NCBI RefSeq assembly: GCF_014697075.1 | Contig: NZ_JACJRE010000001.1 | Coordinates: forward strand, 248,001-312,000 | Reading direction: 5' to 3' | From: Tolypothrix sp. FACHB-123 | GTDB lineage: Bacteria > Cyanobacteriota > Cyanobacteriia > Cyanobacteriales > Nostocaceae | DNA length: 64,000 bases | Shown: positions 19,312 to 29,210 of the stretch, piece after piece | Numbering within the stretch: the stretch's first letter is position 1 | How the letters are laid out: each line of letters begins with the position of its first letter | The notes under the pieces: generated by a model | Databases searched by the model: none | Told to the model about the DNA's origin: nothing | The model's input: only the letters and a program-made list of their open reading frames with translations | Translations under genes and position numbers: made by a program

Positions 19312-20229
19312 GTGCCGAAAGCAGGCATTATCTACAATGACCTTAAACCGATAGCGAGTCGCATCGCTATCGAACTCAAAGACCAGCTAACCGCTGCCGG
19401 TTGGAATGTATGCGTCACAACTAGTATCGGTGGCATATTGGGCTACTCTAATCCAGAAAGTCCTGTATGTCACACCCCACTCAACGGTCTTACACCACCA
19501 GGGTTTGACTCCGAGATGGAATTTGCTGTGGTTTTAGGAGGAGACGGAACTGTTTTAGCCGCGTCTCGCCAAGTAGCCCCCTGTGGAATTCCCCTGTTAA
19601 CGGTGAATACCGGTCACATGGGCTTTTTGACGGAAGCTTACCTCAATCAACTGCCGCAAGCAATCGAACAGGTGATGACGGGTAAGTATGAAATTGAAGA
19701 GCGAGCCATGCTCACCGTCAAAGTGCTACGGGGAGAGTCGGTGCTTTGGGAAGCACTCTGTCTCAATGAAATGGTACTTCATCGAGAACCATTGACCTCT
19801 ATGTGCCATTTTGAAATTGCCGTAGGGCGTCATGCACCGGTTGACATTGCTGCGGATGGTGTAATTGTTTCCACACCTACTGGTTCTACCGCTTATTCTT
19901 TAAGTGCTGGTGGCCCAGTCGTCACTCCTGGCGTACCCGTGTTGCAACTTGTACCCATTTGTCCCCATTCCCTAGCTTCTAGGGCTTTAGTGTTTCCCGA
20001 CACCGAACCAGTCAACATCTACCCAGTCAATATACCCCGGCTGGTAATGGTCGTAGATGGTAATGGAGGATGTTATGTTTTCCCAGAGGATCGGGTACAT
20101 TTAGAGCGATCGCAATATAGTGTCCGATTTATTCGCCTCCAACCACCAGAATTCTTTCGGATTTTACGAGAAAAGTTGGGTTGGGGTTTACCCCATATTG
20201 CCAAACCCACTTCGGTAGAATTACCTTAG
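19312..20229 (+). CDS. nadK: NAD kinase
   Basis: The enzyme phosphorylates NAD to NADP. The protein is 305 residues from the GTG at 19312 (start [10 protein letters not shown]); a TTG two codons upstream is a weaker alternative. The active-site GGDGT motif ([12 protein letters not shown]), the NEMVLHRE stretch and the [15 protein letters not shown] motif are intact. An insert after the first strand ([25 protein letters not shown]) is common in cyanobacterial members. Cyanobacteria carry two NAD kinases and I cannot tell which this is. The downstream gap is repeat-rich. Confidence 0.94.
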   Translation: MPKAGIIYNDLKPIASRIAIELKDQLTAAGWNVCVTTSIGGILGYSNPESPVCHTPLNGLTPPGFDSEMEFAVVLGGDGTVLAASRQVAPCGIPLLTVNTGHMGFLTEAYLNQLPQAIEQVMTGKYEIEERAMLTVKVLRGESVLWEALCLNEMVLHREPLTSMCHFEIAVGRHAPVDIAADGVIVSTPTGSTAYSLSAGGPVVTPGVPVLQLVPICPHSLASRALVFPDTEPVNIYPVNIPRLVMVVDGNGGCYVFPEDRVHLERSQYSVRFIRLQPPEFFRILREKLGWGLPHIAKPTSVELP

Positions 20230-20601
20230 ATAGTCATTAGTCATTCTTACAAAATTCTGATCGCCGGCTTCCGGCGCTCAGACTTTGCGCTTATTCATTG
20301 GTCATTAGTCCAAAACTGACTTATGGCTTGTGGCTTGTGATTTTTTTTGGTGATTTCCTTCCAGATTTGAATTATGAATGGTGAATTATGAATGATGAAA
20401 TTACCTAAAAAATAAATTTAGGGAACAAGAATCAGAATTCTTCGCCATATTGTCTGTGTATAGATAATTAGGTGTAGCAGTTACGGAAAGTGCCATTAGC
20501 TTTCCGCTTTTGTGCCTATTAATAATAGAGGTATGTACCAAATTTATTGAGAATTCATTATTCATAATTCATTATTCATAATTCAACGTTGCAATATTTA
20601 T
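20230..20601. other. Repeat-rich gap with a hairpin
   Basis: Contains runs of TAGTCATT and near-identical AATTATGAAT/ATTCATAATT repeats (20376-20585). A hairpin CGGAAAG/CTTTCCG (20484-20506) is followed by CTTTTG. The hairpin could end the NAD kinase transcript or sit in the leader of the next gene. No gene is seen. Confidence 0.5.
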
Positions 20602-21288
20602 ATGACATCTGCTCATAGTCCTTGTGTTTTAGTCATTGAAACCGATGAAAGCCTAGCTAACCAGCTTTCTTTTGATTTACAAGAGGCGGGCTACGATTCG
20701 ATTTTGGCCCATGATGCCATTAGTGGTTTACAATACAGTCGCGATCGCCAACCAGCTTTAATTGTGCTCGATCGGATGTTAGCAGGCGAATCAGGACTTT
20801 CACTGTGTAAAAATCTCAGAAATGCTGGTATGTGCTCCCCTGTACTAGTACTCATGGCAAGAGATACAGTTGACGATCGCGTCGCTTGTTTAGAAGCTGG
20901 AGCTGATGACTATATTCTTAAGCCTTACCGTTCAGAAGACTTTTTAAAGCTAATTCGTCTCTATTTAAAACCCGATGTAGACACCACAGAACAGTTACGC
21001 TTTGGAGAATTGGTTTTAGATATAGGTACCCGTCGCGCCATCTACAACGGACGCATCATTGACTTAACCATGAAAGAATTTGAACTTCTCAAGTTCTTAA
21101 TGGAACATCCCCGGGAAGTATTAACCCGGGAACAAATTCTGGAAAATGTTTGGGGTTACGACTTTATGGGCGAGTCAAACGTCATAGAAGTCTATATTCG
21201 CTACCTGCGCCTGAAAATTGAAGAAGAAGGGCAAAAACGGCTAATTCAAACAGTACGTGGCGTAGGTTACGTATTAAGAGAATCTTAA
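20602..21288 (+). CDS. nblR: OmpR-type response regulator, NblR-like
   Basis: A 228-residue receiver plus winged-helix DNA-binding protein. The phosphoacceptor position Asp57 (IVLDRMLAGESG) and Lys107 (YILKPY) are present. However, the usual acidic pair is Glu13-Thr14 (VIETDES) and the switch Thr/Ser is Met85 (LMARDT), so it is an atypical receiver. The output domain (about 132-226) is normal: IDLTMKEFELLKFLMEHP and IEVYIRYLRLKIEEEG. The overall pattern matches NblR, the regulator of phycobilisome breakdown in nutrient stress. NblR of Synechococcus is described as an atypical regulator that can work without phosphorylation. The symbol is my best match rather than certain. No sensor kinase is nearby. 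Confidence 0.72.
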   Translation: MTSAHSPCVLVIETDESLANQLSFDLQEAGYDSILAHDAISGLQYSRDRQPALIVLDRMLAGESGLSLCKNLRNAGMCSPVLVLMARDTVDDRVACLEAGADDYILKPYRSEDFLKLIRLYLKPDVDTTEQLRFGELVLDIGTRRAIYNGRIIDLTMKEFELLKFLMEHPREVLTREQILENVWGYDFMGESNVIEVYIRYLRLKIEEEGQKRLIQTVRGVGYVLRES

Positions 21289-21330
21289 AATCTCAGGATT
21301 CACCAAGATTACAGCCCAATTATGTGACAG

Positions 21331-21360
21331 TCCCACCCTTAAACAAGGTGGGATTGTTGA
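21331..21360 (+). terminator. Hairpin after the NblR-like gene
   Basis: TCCCACC (21331-21337) and GGTGGGA (21347-21353) pair around a 9-base loop, followed by TTGTTGATTG. It lies 42 bp after the stop codon. The T-tract is imperfect. Confidence 0.6.
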
Positions 21361-21509
21361 TTGAAATTGAAGATGAGGAAGCTGACTGTTGACTGTTGAC
21401 TGTGATTATTGAGCTAATCGAAATGTTTTGACTATTAACTCAATGCCCAATGCCCAATACCCCATTTTCACAGTACAATCGAAATCCAAATCACAAAATT
21501 GGTAACTTT

Positions 21510-22019
21510 ATGTTGCGCGGACTAAGTTTATTTTCAATTTTACTGAGTGTGTTGCTCATGGGTTGTTCTCCACCAACTACAGCTAAACCACCTACTAATA
21601 CATCCGGATCTCAAACTTTAACACCAGTAGCTGCTGGGCAAAGACTGCCGCTTTCCGCTGAAGCTATTGTTCCCAATGGCACCAAGATTCAGTTAGAAGT
21701 GGCACAGACACCCAAGCAGCAAGAGATAGGCTTGATGAATCGGACATCTTTACCAGATAACCAGGGGATGTTGTTCAAATTTCCCTCACCACAGCCAGCT
21801 CGCTTCTGGATGAAGAATACTCTCATTCCCTTAGATATGATTTTTCTGCACAATGGCGTTGTTAAATATATCCAAATTTCTGCTCCTCCTTGTACAGGCG
21901 ATCCTTGCCCTACTTATGGCCCAGATACACCTATTGATACCGTAATTGAACTACGCTCTGGCAGAAGCTCAGAATTGGGATTAAGAGTTGGCGATCGTAT
22001 CAAAATTAATCCTCTGTAA
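21510..22019 (+). CDS. DUF192 family lipoprotein
   Basis: The start at 21510 gives 169 residues with a textbook lipoprotein signal: MLRGLSLFSILLSVLLMGC, with lipidated Cys19. An in-frame ATG 60 bp upstream lies inside a TGCCCAA heptamer repeat and would put 20 polar residues before the signal, so I reject it. After a Pro/Thr linker, residues about 50-169 are a DUF192 domain: QTPKQQEIGLMNRTSLPDNQGMLFKF, then FWMKNTLIPLDMIFL. Two Cys in APPCTGDPCP could form a disulfide. The family's function is not established. It should be anchored outside the inner membrane. Confidence 0.85.
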   Translation: MLRGLSLFSILLSVLLMGCSPPTTAKPPTNTSGSQTLTPVAAGQRLPLSAEAIVPNGTKIQLEVAQTPKQQEIGLMNRTSLPDNQGMLFKFPSPQPARFWMKNTLIPLDMIFLHNGVVKYIQISAPPCTGDPCPTYGPDTPIDTVIELRSGRSSELGLRVGDRIKINPL

Positions 22020-22564
22020 CCGGATTATTACTTAGTTACATATAATTAGTGACTTTTTTAACCGATTATGAAATCTTAATAAAGATTGGAAATGTAAAAA
22101 ATATTACGTCCTATAGTATAATATGCTCTCAAAAAGAGACTATTGAAAATATCGCCAAACATCGGGAAACCTTATGTCTCCAGGATAGAATCAGAGCTTT
22201 CAGGTTTATACTTCAAAGATCTTCCTTTTGGTGCAAGTGTAAATAGTCGCAGATCAGAGATTATAAGCTAAGGAATTTTTGTTACTCCATGTGTAATTAA
22301 AAAATAAGATACTACCTTGACTAAAATTAAAACTGATTTGACCTGAGAAAGTGCTACTTCAGCATATATCAAGCAAGTAGACTGGAAGTTTAAAATTTCA
22401 CATTCCTAGTATCAGGGCAATTTCTTTAAAGTAAATTTAGACAAAATTTGCTGTGGCATTTCAGTATTAATGTCATAGTGACAGATAAGATACTGGCTAC
22501 TGGTTACGGAGAATTGGTGAACTGATATATGACAATACACTCTGCACAAGGAGGTGAGATACAA
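22020..22564. other. 545-bp gap, no convincing gene
   Basis: AT-rich sequence. A 65-codon frame at 22049-22246 lacks a ribosome binding site and protein-like composition, so I do not call it. The strong ribosome binding site AAGGAGGTGAG (22548-22558) at its end belongs to the next gene. Confidence 0.5.
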
Positions 22565-22756
22565 ATGTCACCATCGAAGTATTCTCGACTGATTCATTTT
22601 TTGCAAGAAGATTTGGCAATTTCTACGGCTTCTTTAGCTGTAGCCTTACGACATCGTGAGCAAGATCCAGGCCCTTTGCCAATGATTCTTTGGCAGTATG
22701 GTTTGATTACTCTTGAGCAACTGGAACAAATTTATGATTGGTTGGAGACAGCATAG
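22565..22756 (+). CDS. DUF2949 family small protein
   Basis: A 63-residue protein, MSPSKYSRLIHFLQEDLAIS..., that fits the cyanobacterial DUF2949 family, including the conserved LPMILWQYGLITLEQLEQIYDWLETA ending. It is predicted helical and soluble. The AAGGAGGTGAG ribosome binding site six bases before the ATG at 22565 decides the start over an ATG 12 codons upstream. The function is unknown. A strong terminator follows at 22872. Confidence 0.85.
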   Translation: MSPSKYSRLIHFLQEDLAISTASLAVALRHREQDPGPLPMILWQYGLITLEQLEQIYDWLETA

Positions 22757-22871
22757 ATTATGAACGGCTCGTTTAGGAGAATTGAGATATGTCAAATCCG
22801 CTATGTCTGTTACCACAGCTTATAGATCGGGAAACGAATTCTTATATTGCCTATTTGTGGAAATTAAAATC

Positions 22872-22905
22872 AAAAAAGCGAGTTGACTTTTCAACTCGCT
22901 TTTTT
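22872..22905 (+). terminator. Strong Rho-independent terminator
   Basis: GCGAGTTGA and TCAACTCGC pair perfectly around CTTT, with six A before and six T after, so it can act in both directions. It lies about 115 bp after the DUF2949 gene. The remainder of the gap to 23166 holds no gene. Confidence 0.9.
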
Positions 22906-23166
22906 GATTCGTTACAGATTTTAAGTCATGAAATTGTAGCTTAGATAACAATTTTTACTCTACATATTGACTGAGAATTATTTTGATATTTTGAGAAATA
23001 TAGCTGTAGTCCAATATATTAGGACATTTTGAAAACTTGAATGCTAACAATAGCAATAGTTTTTACCTTCTACCTTCTGCCTCCTGTCTTTTGCTATAGA
23101 TATATTTTGTATGCAAAGATAACTGTATTCAGGTGAAGAATACAGTGGGGGAAGATATCCAGAGTT

Positions 23167-23415
23167 TTATTCGGGAGCAACAGCTTTTTCTGTTTGGTGG
23201 TTGATTGACCAACGATAGTCAATCGGTACAGAAGAAAACTGGCAAATCTCTTCCAGGTGCTTTTGTTGGACAGCTGCTTTACGCAGAGTAATAATTAGCT
23301 GATTCACCTGATGACGCAAATCCGGGTTTTGACTTACTGCTGACATTGTTTGTCTTTCTAAAAGTTGCAGTATGAGTTCGTAGTGGATAGGTGAAGGCAG
23401 AGGAATTTGCTCCAT
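23167..23415 (-). CDS. DUF5340-like small protein
   Basis: An 82-residue helical protein starting MEQIPLPSPIHYELILQLLERQTM, a pattern I associate with the cyanobacterial DUF5340 family. The middle is helical (LRHQVNQLIITLRKAAVQQKHLEEIC) and the end includes DYRWSINHQ. An upstream ATG at 23472 would add 19 basic residues that do not look conserved. No function is known. It lies upstream of trpC's 3' end in the leftward series but is separated by a short gap. Confidence 0.7.
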   Translation of the reverse strand: MEQIPLPSPIHYELILQLLERQTMSAVSQNPDLRHQVNQLIITLRKAAVQQKHLEEICQFSSVPIDYRWSINHQTEKAVAPE

Positions 23416-23536
23416 GAAGTTAATTTGCTTTTTCAAATAGGGGATTTTGGGAGAAGCGAAGATTTTTGGCATTAATTAAATTGTTACATATGCAACCAGT
23501 ATTTGCTAAACCCTGAGATAGATTAAGTGATAAAAG

Positions 23537-24427
23537 CTATAAAGATTTAGCAAAGAGATTGGTAATAGCTAACTGTGGATCTGGTTGTTTGACCAAAGAC
23601 TCACCGATGAGTACGGCGGATGCACCTGCGGTTGATACTAAATTCAAATCCTCTGCTGTATGTAATCCTGACTCACTGACAACTAAGATGTTCCGTGCTT
23701 GCAACTGCTGACCTCTGGTTGCGAGTAATTGACAAGTGGTTTGTAGGTCTACAGAAAAATCTTCTAAATTGCGATTGTTAATTCCTACTAAAGTTACGCC
23801 ATCTAAGGCTAACACACGGTCAAGTTCTTCGAGACTATGAACTTCAATTAAAGCTGCCATTTTCAGAGAATTGGCAATTTTGACGAAGTAATGCAAATAT
23901 TGGTCGCTAAGTATAGCGGCGATCAATAAAACTGCATCTGCCCCTCGAATCCGTGCCAAATACATCTGATAGGGATAGATGATAAAATCTTTACACAATA
24001 ATGGTAAGTCTACGACGCTACGAACCTTGGCTAAATTATCAAAACTGCCTTGAAAGAATTTCTCATCTGTAAGTACAGACAAGCAACTAGCACCACCTTG
24101 TTGATAAGAAAGCGCGATCGCAATTGGGTCAAAATCTTCCCGTAAAACCCCCTTACTTGGTGAAGCTTTTTTTACTTCCGCAATTAACGCTGGTTTTGTC
24201 TTCCCTTGTTTTAACGCCCCCACAAAATCACAGGTAGGTGCAGCGGTGAGTACTTGCTTTTGCAATTCCCTTAAAGGCACTCTTTCGCGCATTTTCTCAA
24301 CTTCTATTTCTTTATGCCAGACAATTTCTTCCAAAATATTATTTGGCTCTGCGCCTGGAACGGCCACCTGATAACTTAAATAGGAAATAGAAACAGGTTT
24401 ACTCGGTGCGACACGACGGATTTGCAT
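23537..24427 (-). CDS. trpC: Indole-3-glycerol phosphate synthase
   Basis: The enzyme closes the indole ring in tryptophan synthesis. The 296-residue TIM barrel carries the expected active-site elements in order: [11 protein letters not shown] (catalytic Lys), [19 protein letters not shown] (second Lys), ALIEVHS (Glu), GINNRNL (Asn) and VSESGL (Glu). The about 30-residue N-terminal extension ([19 protein letters not shown]) is normal for cyanobacterial TrpC. It is downstream of lpdA on the same strand, with an 88-bp gap filled by a heptamer repeat. No leader peptide or attenuator is seen. Confidence 0.96.
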   Translation of the reverse strand: MQIRRVAPSKPVSISYLSYQVAVPGAEPNNILEEIVWHKEIEVEKMRERVPLRELQKQVLTAAPTCDFVGALKQGKTKPALIAEVKKASPSKGVLREDFDPIAIALSYQQGGASCLSVLTDEKFFQGSFDNLAKVRSVVDLPLLCKDFIIYPYQMYLARIRGADAVLLIAAILSDQYLHYFVKIANSLKMAALIEVHSLEELDRVLALDGVTLVGINNRNLEDFSVDLQTTCQLLATRGQQLQARNILVVSESGLHTAEDLNLVSTAGASAVLIGESLVKQPDPQLAITNLFAKSL

Positions 24428-24433
24428 AATAGT

Positions 24434-24461
24434 CAGTGGTCAGTGGTCAGTGGTCAGTGGT
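24434..24461. repeat. CAGTGGT heptamer tandem repeat
   Basis: Four perfect copies of the 7-bp unit lie between lpdA and trpC, close to the trpC start. Confidence 0.85.
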
Positions 24462-24515
24462 CATTAATCATTTGTCCCTGTGAATTTACCAAGGACAAAT
24501 GACAAAGAACAAAAA

Positions 24516-25946
24516 TTAATGAACGATCGCTCTCTTATAAGCTTCATCCAGGACTTCGGAAAGTGTAGGATGGGCGTGTACTAAATGAGCGAGGGTGTTT
24601 ACCGATTGGCGTTGAGCAATGGCGGCTGAGGCTTCATGGATGATGTCTGAGGCGTGTAGTCCAAAAATGTGGACGCCTAAGACTTCTCCGGTATCTTTGC
24701 GATATATCACCTTGGCAATCCCGTCGGCTTCGTTTTCTGCCAAGGCTTTAGAATTCCCTTTGAAATAACTCTTGCTCGTAGCTATTTCAAAACCTTTCGC
24801 TGCACCTAGTTCTTTGGCGGCTGTTTCTGTTAAGCCGACATAGCTTACTTCTGGATGGGTAAAGGCAGCTGCGGGAATGCTGAGATAATCTACCTCACGC
24901 GGTCTACCAACGATATTTTCGACAGCAACAATACCTTGGGCAGATGCAGCATGAGCTAGCATCATTTTGCCGTTAGCATCGCCAATTGCCCAAAGATGAG
25001 GAACAACTTCTCCACCAGATAATACCGCCATGCTGTCATTGACTGGGATGAAATTGCGGCGGTCGAGTTCTACACCCACAGATTCTAAACCGAGATTTTT
25101 GGTAGCTGGGATGCGTCCAGTGGCGACTAGACAAGCATCTACCTCAATTACTTCTAAATCTTCTTTGGTTTTAAAATCAGCTAACTCAATGACCACTGGC
25201 GAACCAGGGATGACTCGTTTGGCGTAGATACCAACTTTTGTTTCAATATCGCGGGGGGTAATCAACACCCGTTCGGCTAGTTTGGCGATATCGCGGTCAA
25301 ATCCTGGCATTAATTGATCCAGGGCTTCAATCATCGTGATTTCGCAGCCTAAAGCCGAGTAAATATCCGAGAATTCTAAACCAATGTAACCACTGCCAAT
25401 AATTGCTACCCAATTAGGTAGCGATTCTAACTTGACACCTTGGTCGCTAGTAAATACAGTTTTGCCATCTACTTCAATACCTGGAGGAACAAAAGGCACT
25501 GAACCAGGAGACAAAATAATGTCTTTGGCGGTGATAGTTTTGTCACCACTATCACTAGTAATAGTTACCTTTTGCGTACCGGCTAACTTTGCCCAACCTC
25601 TGATGATATCAACACCTAGACGCTTGAGGCTATTGGTTAAATCGCCTTGGATTTTATTTACAAGATTGGTAGCATGATTAGCGATCGCTTGGCGATCGAA
25701 CTCCACATTCCCAATTTGAATTCCTAAGGACTTGAGATGGTGGGTATTCCGTAACTCCCGCACACGTCCCGAAGCTGCCAACAGCGCTTTCGAGGGAATA
25801 CAGCCCCGGTTAACACAGGTTCCCCCCATATCAGCTGCTTCCACAATCGCTGTTTTCAAGCCGCAACTTACGGCGTGTAGGGCTGCTCCATGTCCACCTA
25901 CACCAGCGCCTATAATGACTAAATCGTAATCGTATCCCTGACTCAC
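24516..25946 (-). CDS. lpdA: Dihydrolipoyl dehydrogenase
   Basis: This is the E3 flavoprotein of 2-oxoacid dehydrogenase and glycine cleavage complexes; it reoxidises dihydrolipoamide with NAD. The 476-residue protein has the FAD motif [12 protein letters not shown] (residues 11-22), the redox disulfide Cys44/Cys49 in [13 protein letters not shown], the NAD motif [11 protein letters not shown] and the [14 protein letters not shown] loop. The C-terminal [13 protein letters not shown] supplies the catalytic His-Glu pair. The length is normal. It lies upstream of trpC, an arrangement I believe occurs in other Nostocales. Confidence 0.96.
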   Translation of the reverse strand: MSQGYDYDLVIIGAGVGGHGAALHAVSCGLKTAIVEAADMGGTCVNRGCIPSKALLAASGRVRELRNTHHLKSLGIQIGNVEFDRQAIANHATNLVNKIQGDLTNSLKRLGVDIIRGWAKLAGTQKVTITSDSGDKTITAKDIILSPGSVPFVPPGIEVDGKTVFTSDQGVKLESLPNWVAIIGSGYIGLEFSDIYSALGCEITMIEALDQLMPGFDRDIAKLAERVLITPRDIETKVGIYAKRVIPGSPVVIELADFKTKEDLEVIEVDACLVATGRIPATKNLGLESVGVELDRRNFIPVNDSMAVLSGGEVVPHLWAIGDANGKMMLAHAASAQGIVAVENIVGRPREVDYLSIPAAAFTHPEVSYVGLTETAAKELGAAKGFEIATSKSYFKGNSKALAENEADGIAKVIYRKDTGEVLGVHIFGLHASDIIHEASAAIAQRQSVNTLAHLVHAHPTLSEVLDEAYKRAIVH

Positions 25947-26123
25947 GTTAGTTTCCCCGTGTGCTCCGCCTATTTATTCTCAACTTGACTAGCAATCAGT
26001 GCAACCCCCCTTGAGGTTCGGGAGTTGCTAATTTCAAATTATGATTTACGCTAGCAGGCAAAGGGACTGAATATCTTCAGTATCCTATTCAAACTTGTAT
26101 ACTCGCTGTATTTTATACTTAAA

Positions 26124-26245
26124 TGGGGCATTGGGCATGAGGCATGGGGCATTGGAAACAATTTTGGATCCCAATCTAAAATCCAAAATCCAAAATCTAA
26201 AATTCCTTGTCCCCTCTGCTCCCTCTGCTCCCTCTGCTCCCTCAT
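26124..26245. repeat. Compound intergenic repeat cluster
   Basis: Contains GGGCATT-type heptamers (26124-26156), alternating AAAATCC/AAAATCT units (26170-26205) and CTCCCTCTG units (26215-26245). A 64-codon minus frame over it codes only for repeat-derived peptide. Confidence 0.75.
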
Positions 26246-26258
26246 CCCCCACCTTCAG

Positions 26259-28034
26259 ATGTTAATTCCTAAGTTAAGTGAATTTACAATCCGCCGGAAT
26301 GCTAGCGCCAAATCGTTTCAACGAGGTGAGGCTTACTATGAGGCGGATGCGGTGCTATCTCTGACTCAACGCGGTAATCTACTGCAAGCGGAAGTAGATG
26401 GTAATGAGCCTCATCCTTATCAAGTTGGACTGAGTTTTAATAGTGGGGGATTAACCTCAGTTAAATGTAGTTGTCCTTTTGATGGCGATGGCTGGTGTAA
26501 ACATATTGTGGCTACCATGCTGGTTTGTATGCGTCAGCCAGAAATGATAGAGGAACGTCCTACTTTAGAAGAACTTCTGAATCGTCTGGATCATCAGCAA
26601 ACCCAAAGGTTAGTACAGCAGTTGGTAGTGGAATATCCCAGATTGATTGAGGCTATCGATCGCCATGTCAACTGGATTACTTATACTCCTGTCAAACATG
26701 ACAACGTCAAACCTTTACGCCACTATAGTCTCGATTCTAAACCCTTTGCCCAAAGAGTGCGCCAAATTCTCCGCGATGCTGTGCGTGCTTGGGAAGATGG
26801 TGATGATGACGATGCGATTACTGAAGAAATACTCAATCTCGTGCAAGCGGCGGTAGATTTGTGCGCCCAAGGGGATGGGAAAAATGCGATCGCAATTTTA
26901 GCAGCGATTACTTCTAGTTGTGTGGACAATTGGGATGATGTGGCTGATTATGGTTCCGATCATGATGAAATTCTTCCAGAATTAAATGCAGCTTGGTGCG
27001 AAGCTATTCTCACAGCGGAACTTACCCCAGAAGAAAAAGTTGATTTACAAGTTAATTTGGAAACATGGCAAGATCAGTGGGATGCTGATTTTGGCCTTGC
27101 TTCCGAAGCTTTACGTCAAGGTTGGGATTACCCACTGTTAGTGCAAGTATTGCAAGGTGATATCCCAGAAATGGGAGTATGGGAAGATGATATCCCCGAC
27201 TACGCCGATGATTTAGCCTTAATTCGCCTGAAAATTCTCGAACGACAAGAACGTTATCAAGAATACTTATATTTAGCCGCAGCCGAAGGACAAACCGAAC
27301 AATATTTAACCATGCTGGGACGTTTGGGCAGAGTAGACGAAGCTATAATCGCTGCTCAATCTCAGATGAATACAATGGAAGAAGCCTTTGCTTTAGGAAA
27401 AACCCTCAAAGAGCAAAATTCATGGTTAGAGGCATTAGAAATTGCTCAAATTGGCTTAAATTTACCAGGAAATTGTCAGTACGACCTAGCAATATGGACA
27501 ACTGATTTAGCAATAGAATTAAATAATCAACCAGCTGCTTTATCTGCACTGATAGCTGCTTTTCACATTCAACCATCATTGGTTAGCTATCAAAAAATCG
27601 CCGAATTAGCTGGGGAAGAATGGGCGATTGTCAAACCAGATCTATTGCAAATTCTCCGCACCTTTGGCGGTTGGGGAACAGAAGCAGCCAAAGTAGATAT
27701 ATTTTTACAAGAAGGCTTAATTGAAGATGCGATCGCCATTGTCAACGAAATGGGTTCCTACCATGCCGATTTAATTTATCGTGTCATGGATGTGGCAATT
27801 TCCCAAAAGCCAGGTTGGGTGATTGCTAATGCTCGTCACCGCGCCGAATTAATTATGGAAGCGGGGAAAGCAGAATATTATAATACGGCAGTTGAATGGT
27901 TAAAAAAAGCCCGTGCTGCTTATTTAGAAGCGGGACGGAAAGCAGATTGGGATAGTTATAAAGCCAAGTTAATCCAAGAGCATGGGCGTAAGCGGAAATT
28001 GATGGGTTTGATTAAGGAAAAGGGAATAGATTAG
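26259..28034 (+). CDS. SWIM zinc-finger protein with helical repeats
   Basis: A 591-residue protein with a SWIM zinc finger near the N-terminus: Cys70, Cys72, Cys80 and His82 in CSCPFDGDGWCKH (C-x-C-x7-C-x-H). The following 500 residues are helical and TPR/HEAT-like (LRQGWDYPLLVQVLQGD, YLYLAAAEGQTEQYLTMLGRLGRVDEAI), ending in a Lys/Arg-rich tail. There is an acidic stretch EDGDDDDAITEE around 188-200. SWIM domains bind DNA or protein, and this architecture is annotated as SWIM zinc finger family protein in bacteria without a defined role. No helicase gene is adjacent. Confidence 0.85.
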   Translation: MLIPKLSEFTIRRNASAKSFQRGEAYYEADAVLSLTQRGNLLQAEVDGNEPHPYQVGLSFNSGGLTSVKCSCPFDGDGWCKHIVATMLVCMRQPEMIEERPTLEELLNRLDHQQTQRLVQQLVVEYPRLIEAIDRHVNWITYTPVKHDNVKPLRHYSLDSKPFAQRVRQILRDAVRAWEDGDDDDAITEEILNLVQAAVDLCAQGDGKNAIAILAAITSSCVDNWDDVADYGSDHDEILPELNAAWCEAILTAELTPEEKVDLQVNLETWQDQWDADFGLASEALRQGWDYPLLVQVLQGDIPEMGVWEDDIPDYADDLALIRLKILERQERYQEYLYLAAAEGQTEQYLTMLGRLGRVDEAIIAAQSQMNTMEEAFALGKTLKEQNSWLEALEIAQIGLNLPGNCQYDLAIWTTDLAIELNNQPAALSALIAAFHIQPSLVSYQKIAELAGEEWAIVKPDLLQILRTFGGWGTEAAKVDIFLQEGLIEDAIAIVNEMGSYHADLIYRVMDVAISQKPGWVIANARHRAELIMEAGKAEYYNTAVEWLKKARAAYLEAGRKADWDSYKAKLIQEHGRKRKLMGLIKEKGID

Positions 28035-28070
28035 CCCTCAAGATCAGTAATTGACGGCTGATTGTGCCAA

Positions 28071-29081
28071 TTATTGAGATTGATCATCTTGAGAGCGAAT
28101 TTCTTCTACTTGACCTACTTCAAAAATTAAGGTGAAGCGTTGTCCCATTTGACTCTCAATAAAGTTTTCTAATAACTGCACTTGTCGGGGCGTGACTGGT
28201 TCCTGGGCGCGGACAATCAAACGGACTTCTGGCGGATTTGCTAACCAGTTGGTATTACTGTTGATTAAGCGTAAGCGTTGAAAGGTGACAGTTCGATTCA
28301 ATAATGCGCTACGTAAGCTCATTTCTAATTGCCCTTGTCGTACCAGTCGAGCAAAGCTGACACCCAAAGGAATGAGCAAGACTGCGGTTAAAGCCAATGT
28401 CCAAAGTAGGGGGCGATGTGCCCGTGATAAAGATGTGTATCCTGCTACCAAGAATGTGAGCATACAGGATAAGGTAATGCCCAGTAAGTTAGTCAAATAA
28501 AGCAGGGTCGCCCCGATACTTAATGACCAATTTCCTTGCGCCAAGCCTAAACCAATCACACAGATGGGAGGCATGAGCGCCACTGCGATCGCAGTTCCCG
28601 CCACACTACCAGAAATTTTTGGCTGAACTTTAGCGTAGCCACTGATACCACCTGCTGCCACCGCAATTCCCAAATCTAATAGTGTCGGTCTGGAACGAGC
28701 TAGCACTTCACTACCGTAGCTAGGTATAGCCACCAACATCCCCAAGCTATAAGCCATGACTACAGCCAGGATTGTACCTACTACCACCGCAATAATCCCT
28801 TTGCGGAACAGAATTACATTCCCTTCCAAAGCGCCATAGGCTAACCCCCGGATAGGTAACATTAGGGGTGCAATAATCATGGCACCGATAATTACCGCAC
28901 TACTGTTAGACAATAAACCAAAAGTAGCGATCGCACAGGAACCCACGATTAAAGTTATATAGGATGGGTCTAAGGTCGATTCCGCCAGCAAATCTGTTTG
29001 TATTTGTTGGATTTGCTCTGGTTGAGATCCTCGGCGACGGAAATTTTTAAAGCGGTCTCGAATGTTATTACCCAAGACCAT
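28071..29081 (-). CDS. DUF389 (TIGR00341-like) membrane protein
   Basis: A 336-residue inner-membrane protein with a short cytoplasmic N-terminus and about six helices between residues 40 and 230. It has the family's Gly/Pro-rich patterns NSSAVIIGAMIIAPLMLPIRGLAYG and GTAIAVALMPPICVIGLGLAQG. A soluble domain of about 100 residues follows (LINSNTNWLANPPEVRLIVRAQEPVTPRQVQLLENFIE). DUF389 proteins have no established activity; a transport or channel role has been proposed. It is convergent with the SWIM gene and divergent from the antiporter gene. Confidence 0.88.
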   Translation of the reverse strand: MVLGNNIRDRFKNFRRRGSQPEQIQQIQTDLLAESTLDPSYITLIVGSCAIATFGLLSNSSAVIIGAMIIAPLMLPIRGLAYGALEGNVILFRKGIIAVVVGTILAVVMAYSLGMLVAIPSYGSEVLARSRPTLLDLGIAVAAGGISGYAKVQPKISGSVAGTAIAVALMPPICVIGLGLAQGNWSLSIGATLLYLTNLLGITLSCMLTFLVAGYTSLSRAHRPLLWTLALTAVLLIPLGVSFARLVRQGQLEMSLRSALLNRTVTFQRLRLINSNTNWLANPPEVRLIVRAQEPVTPRQVQLLENFIESQMGQRFTLIFEVGQVEEIRSQDDQSQ

Positions 29082-29210
29082 CCTCCTTGATTTGTGAATT
29101 TTGACTTAATTTTGGCCTATTGGTTAATTAAAATCCTATATTTGGCTGATGTCATCTGGAAATAGTCAGATGCAGAGTAAGTACAAGACCTTAACAGGAT
29201 TCTCTTTATC

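Noticed and set aside
22049-22246. 65-codon plus-strand frame
   Set aside because: No ribosome binding site, non-protein-like composition and no recognisable family.
26051-26245. 64-codon minus-strand frame
   Set aside because: Its first half is translated heptamer and CTCCCTCTG repeat (MREQREQREQRG), so it is repeat-derived.
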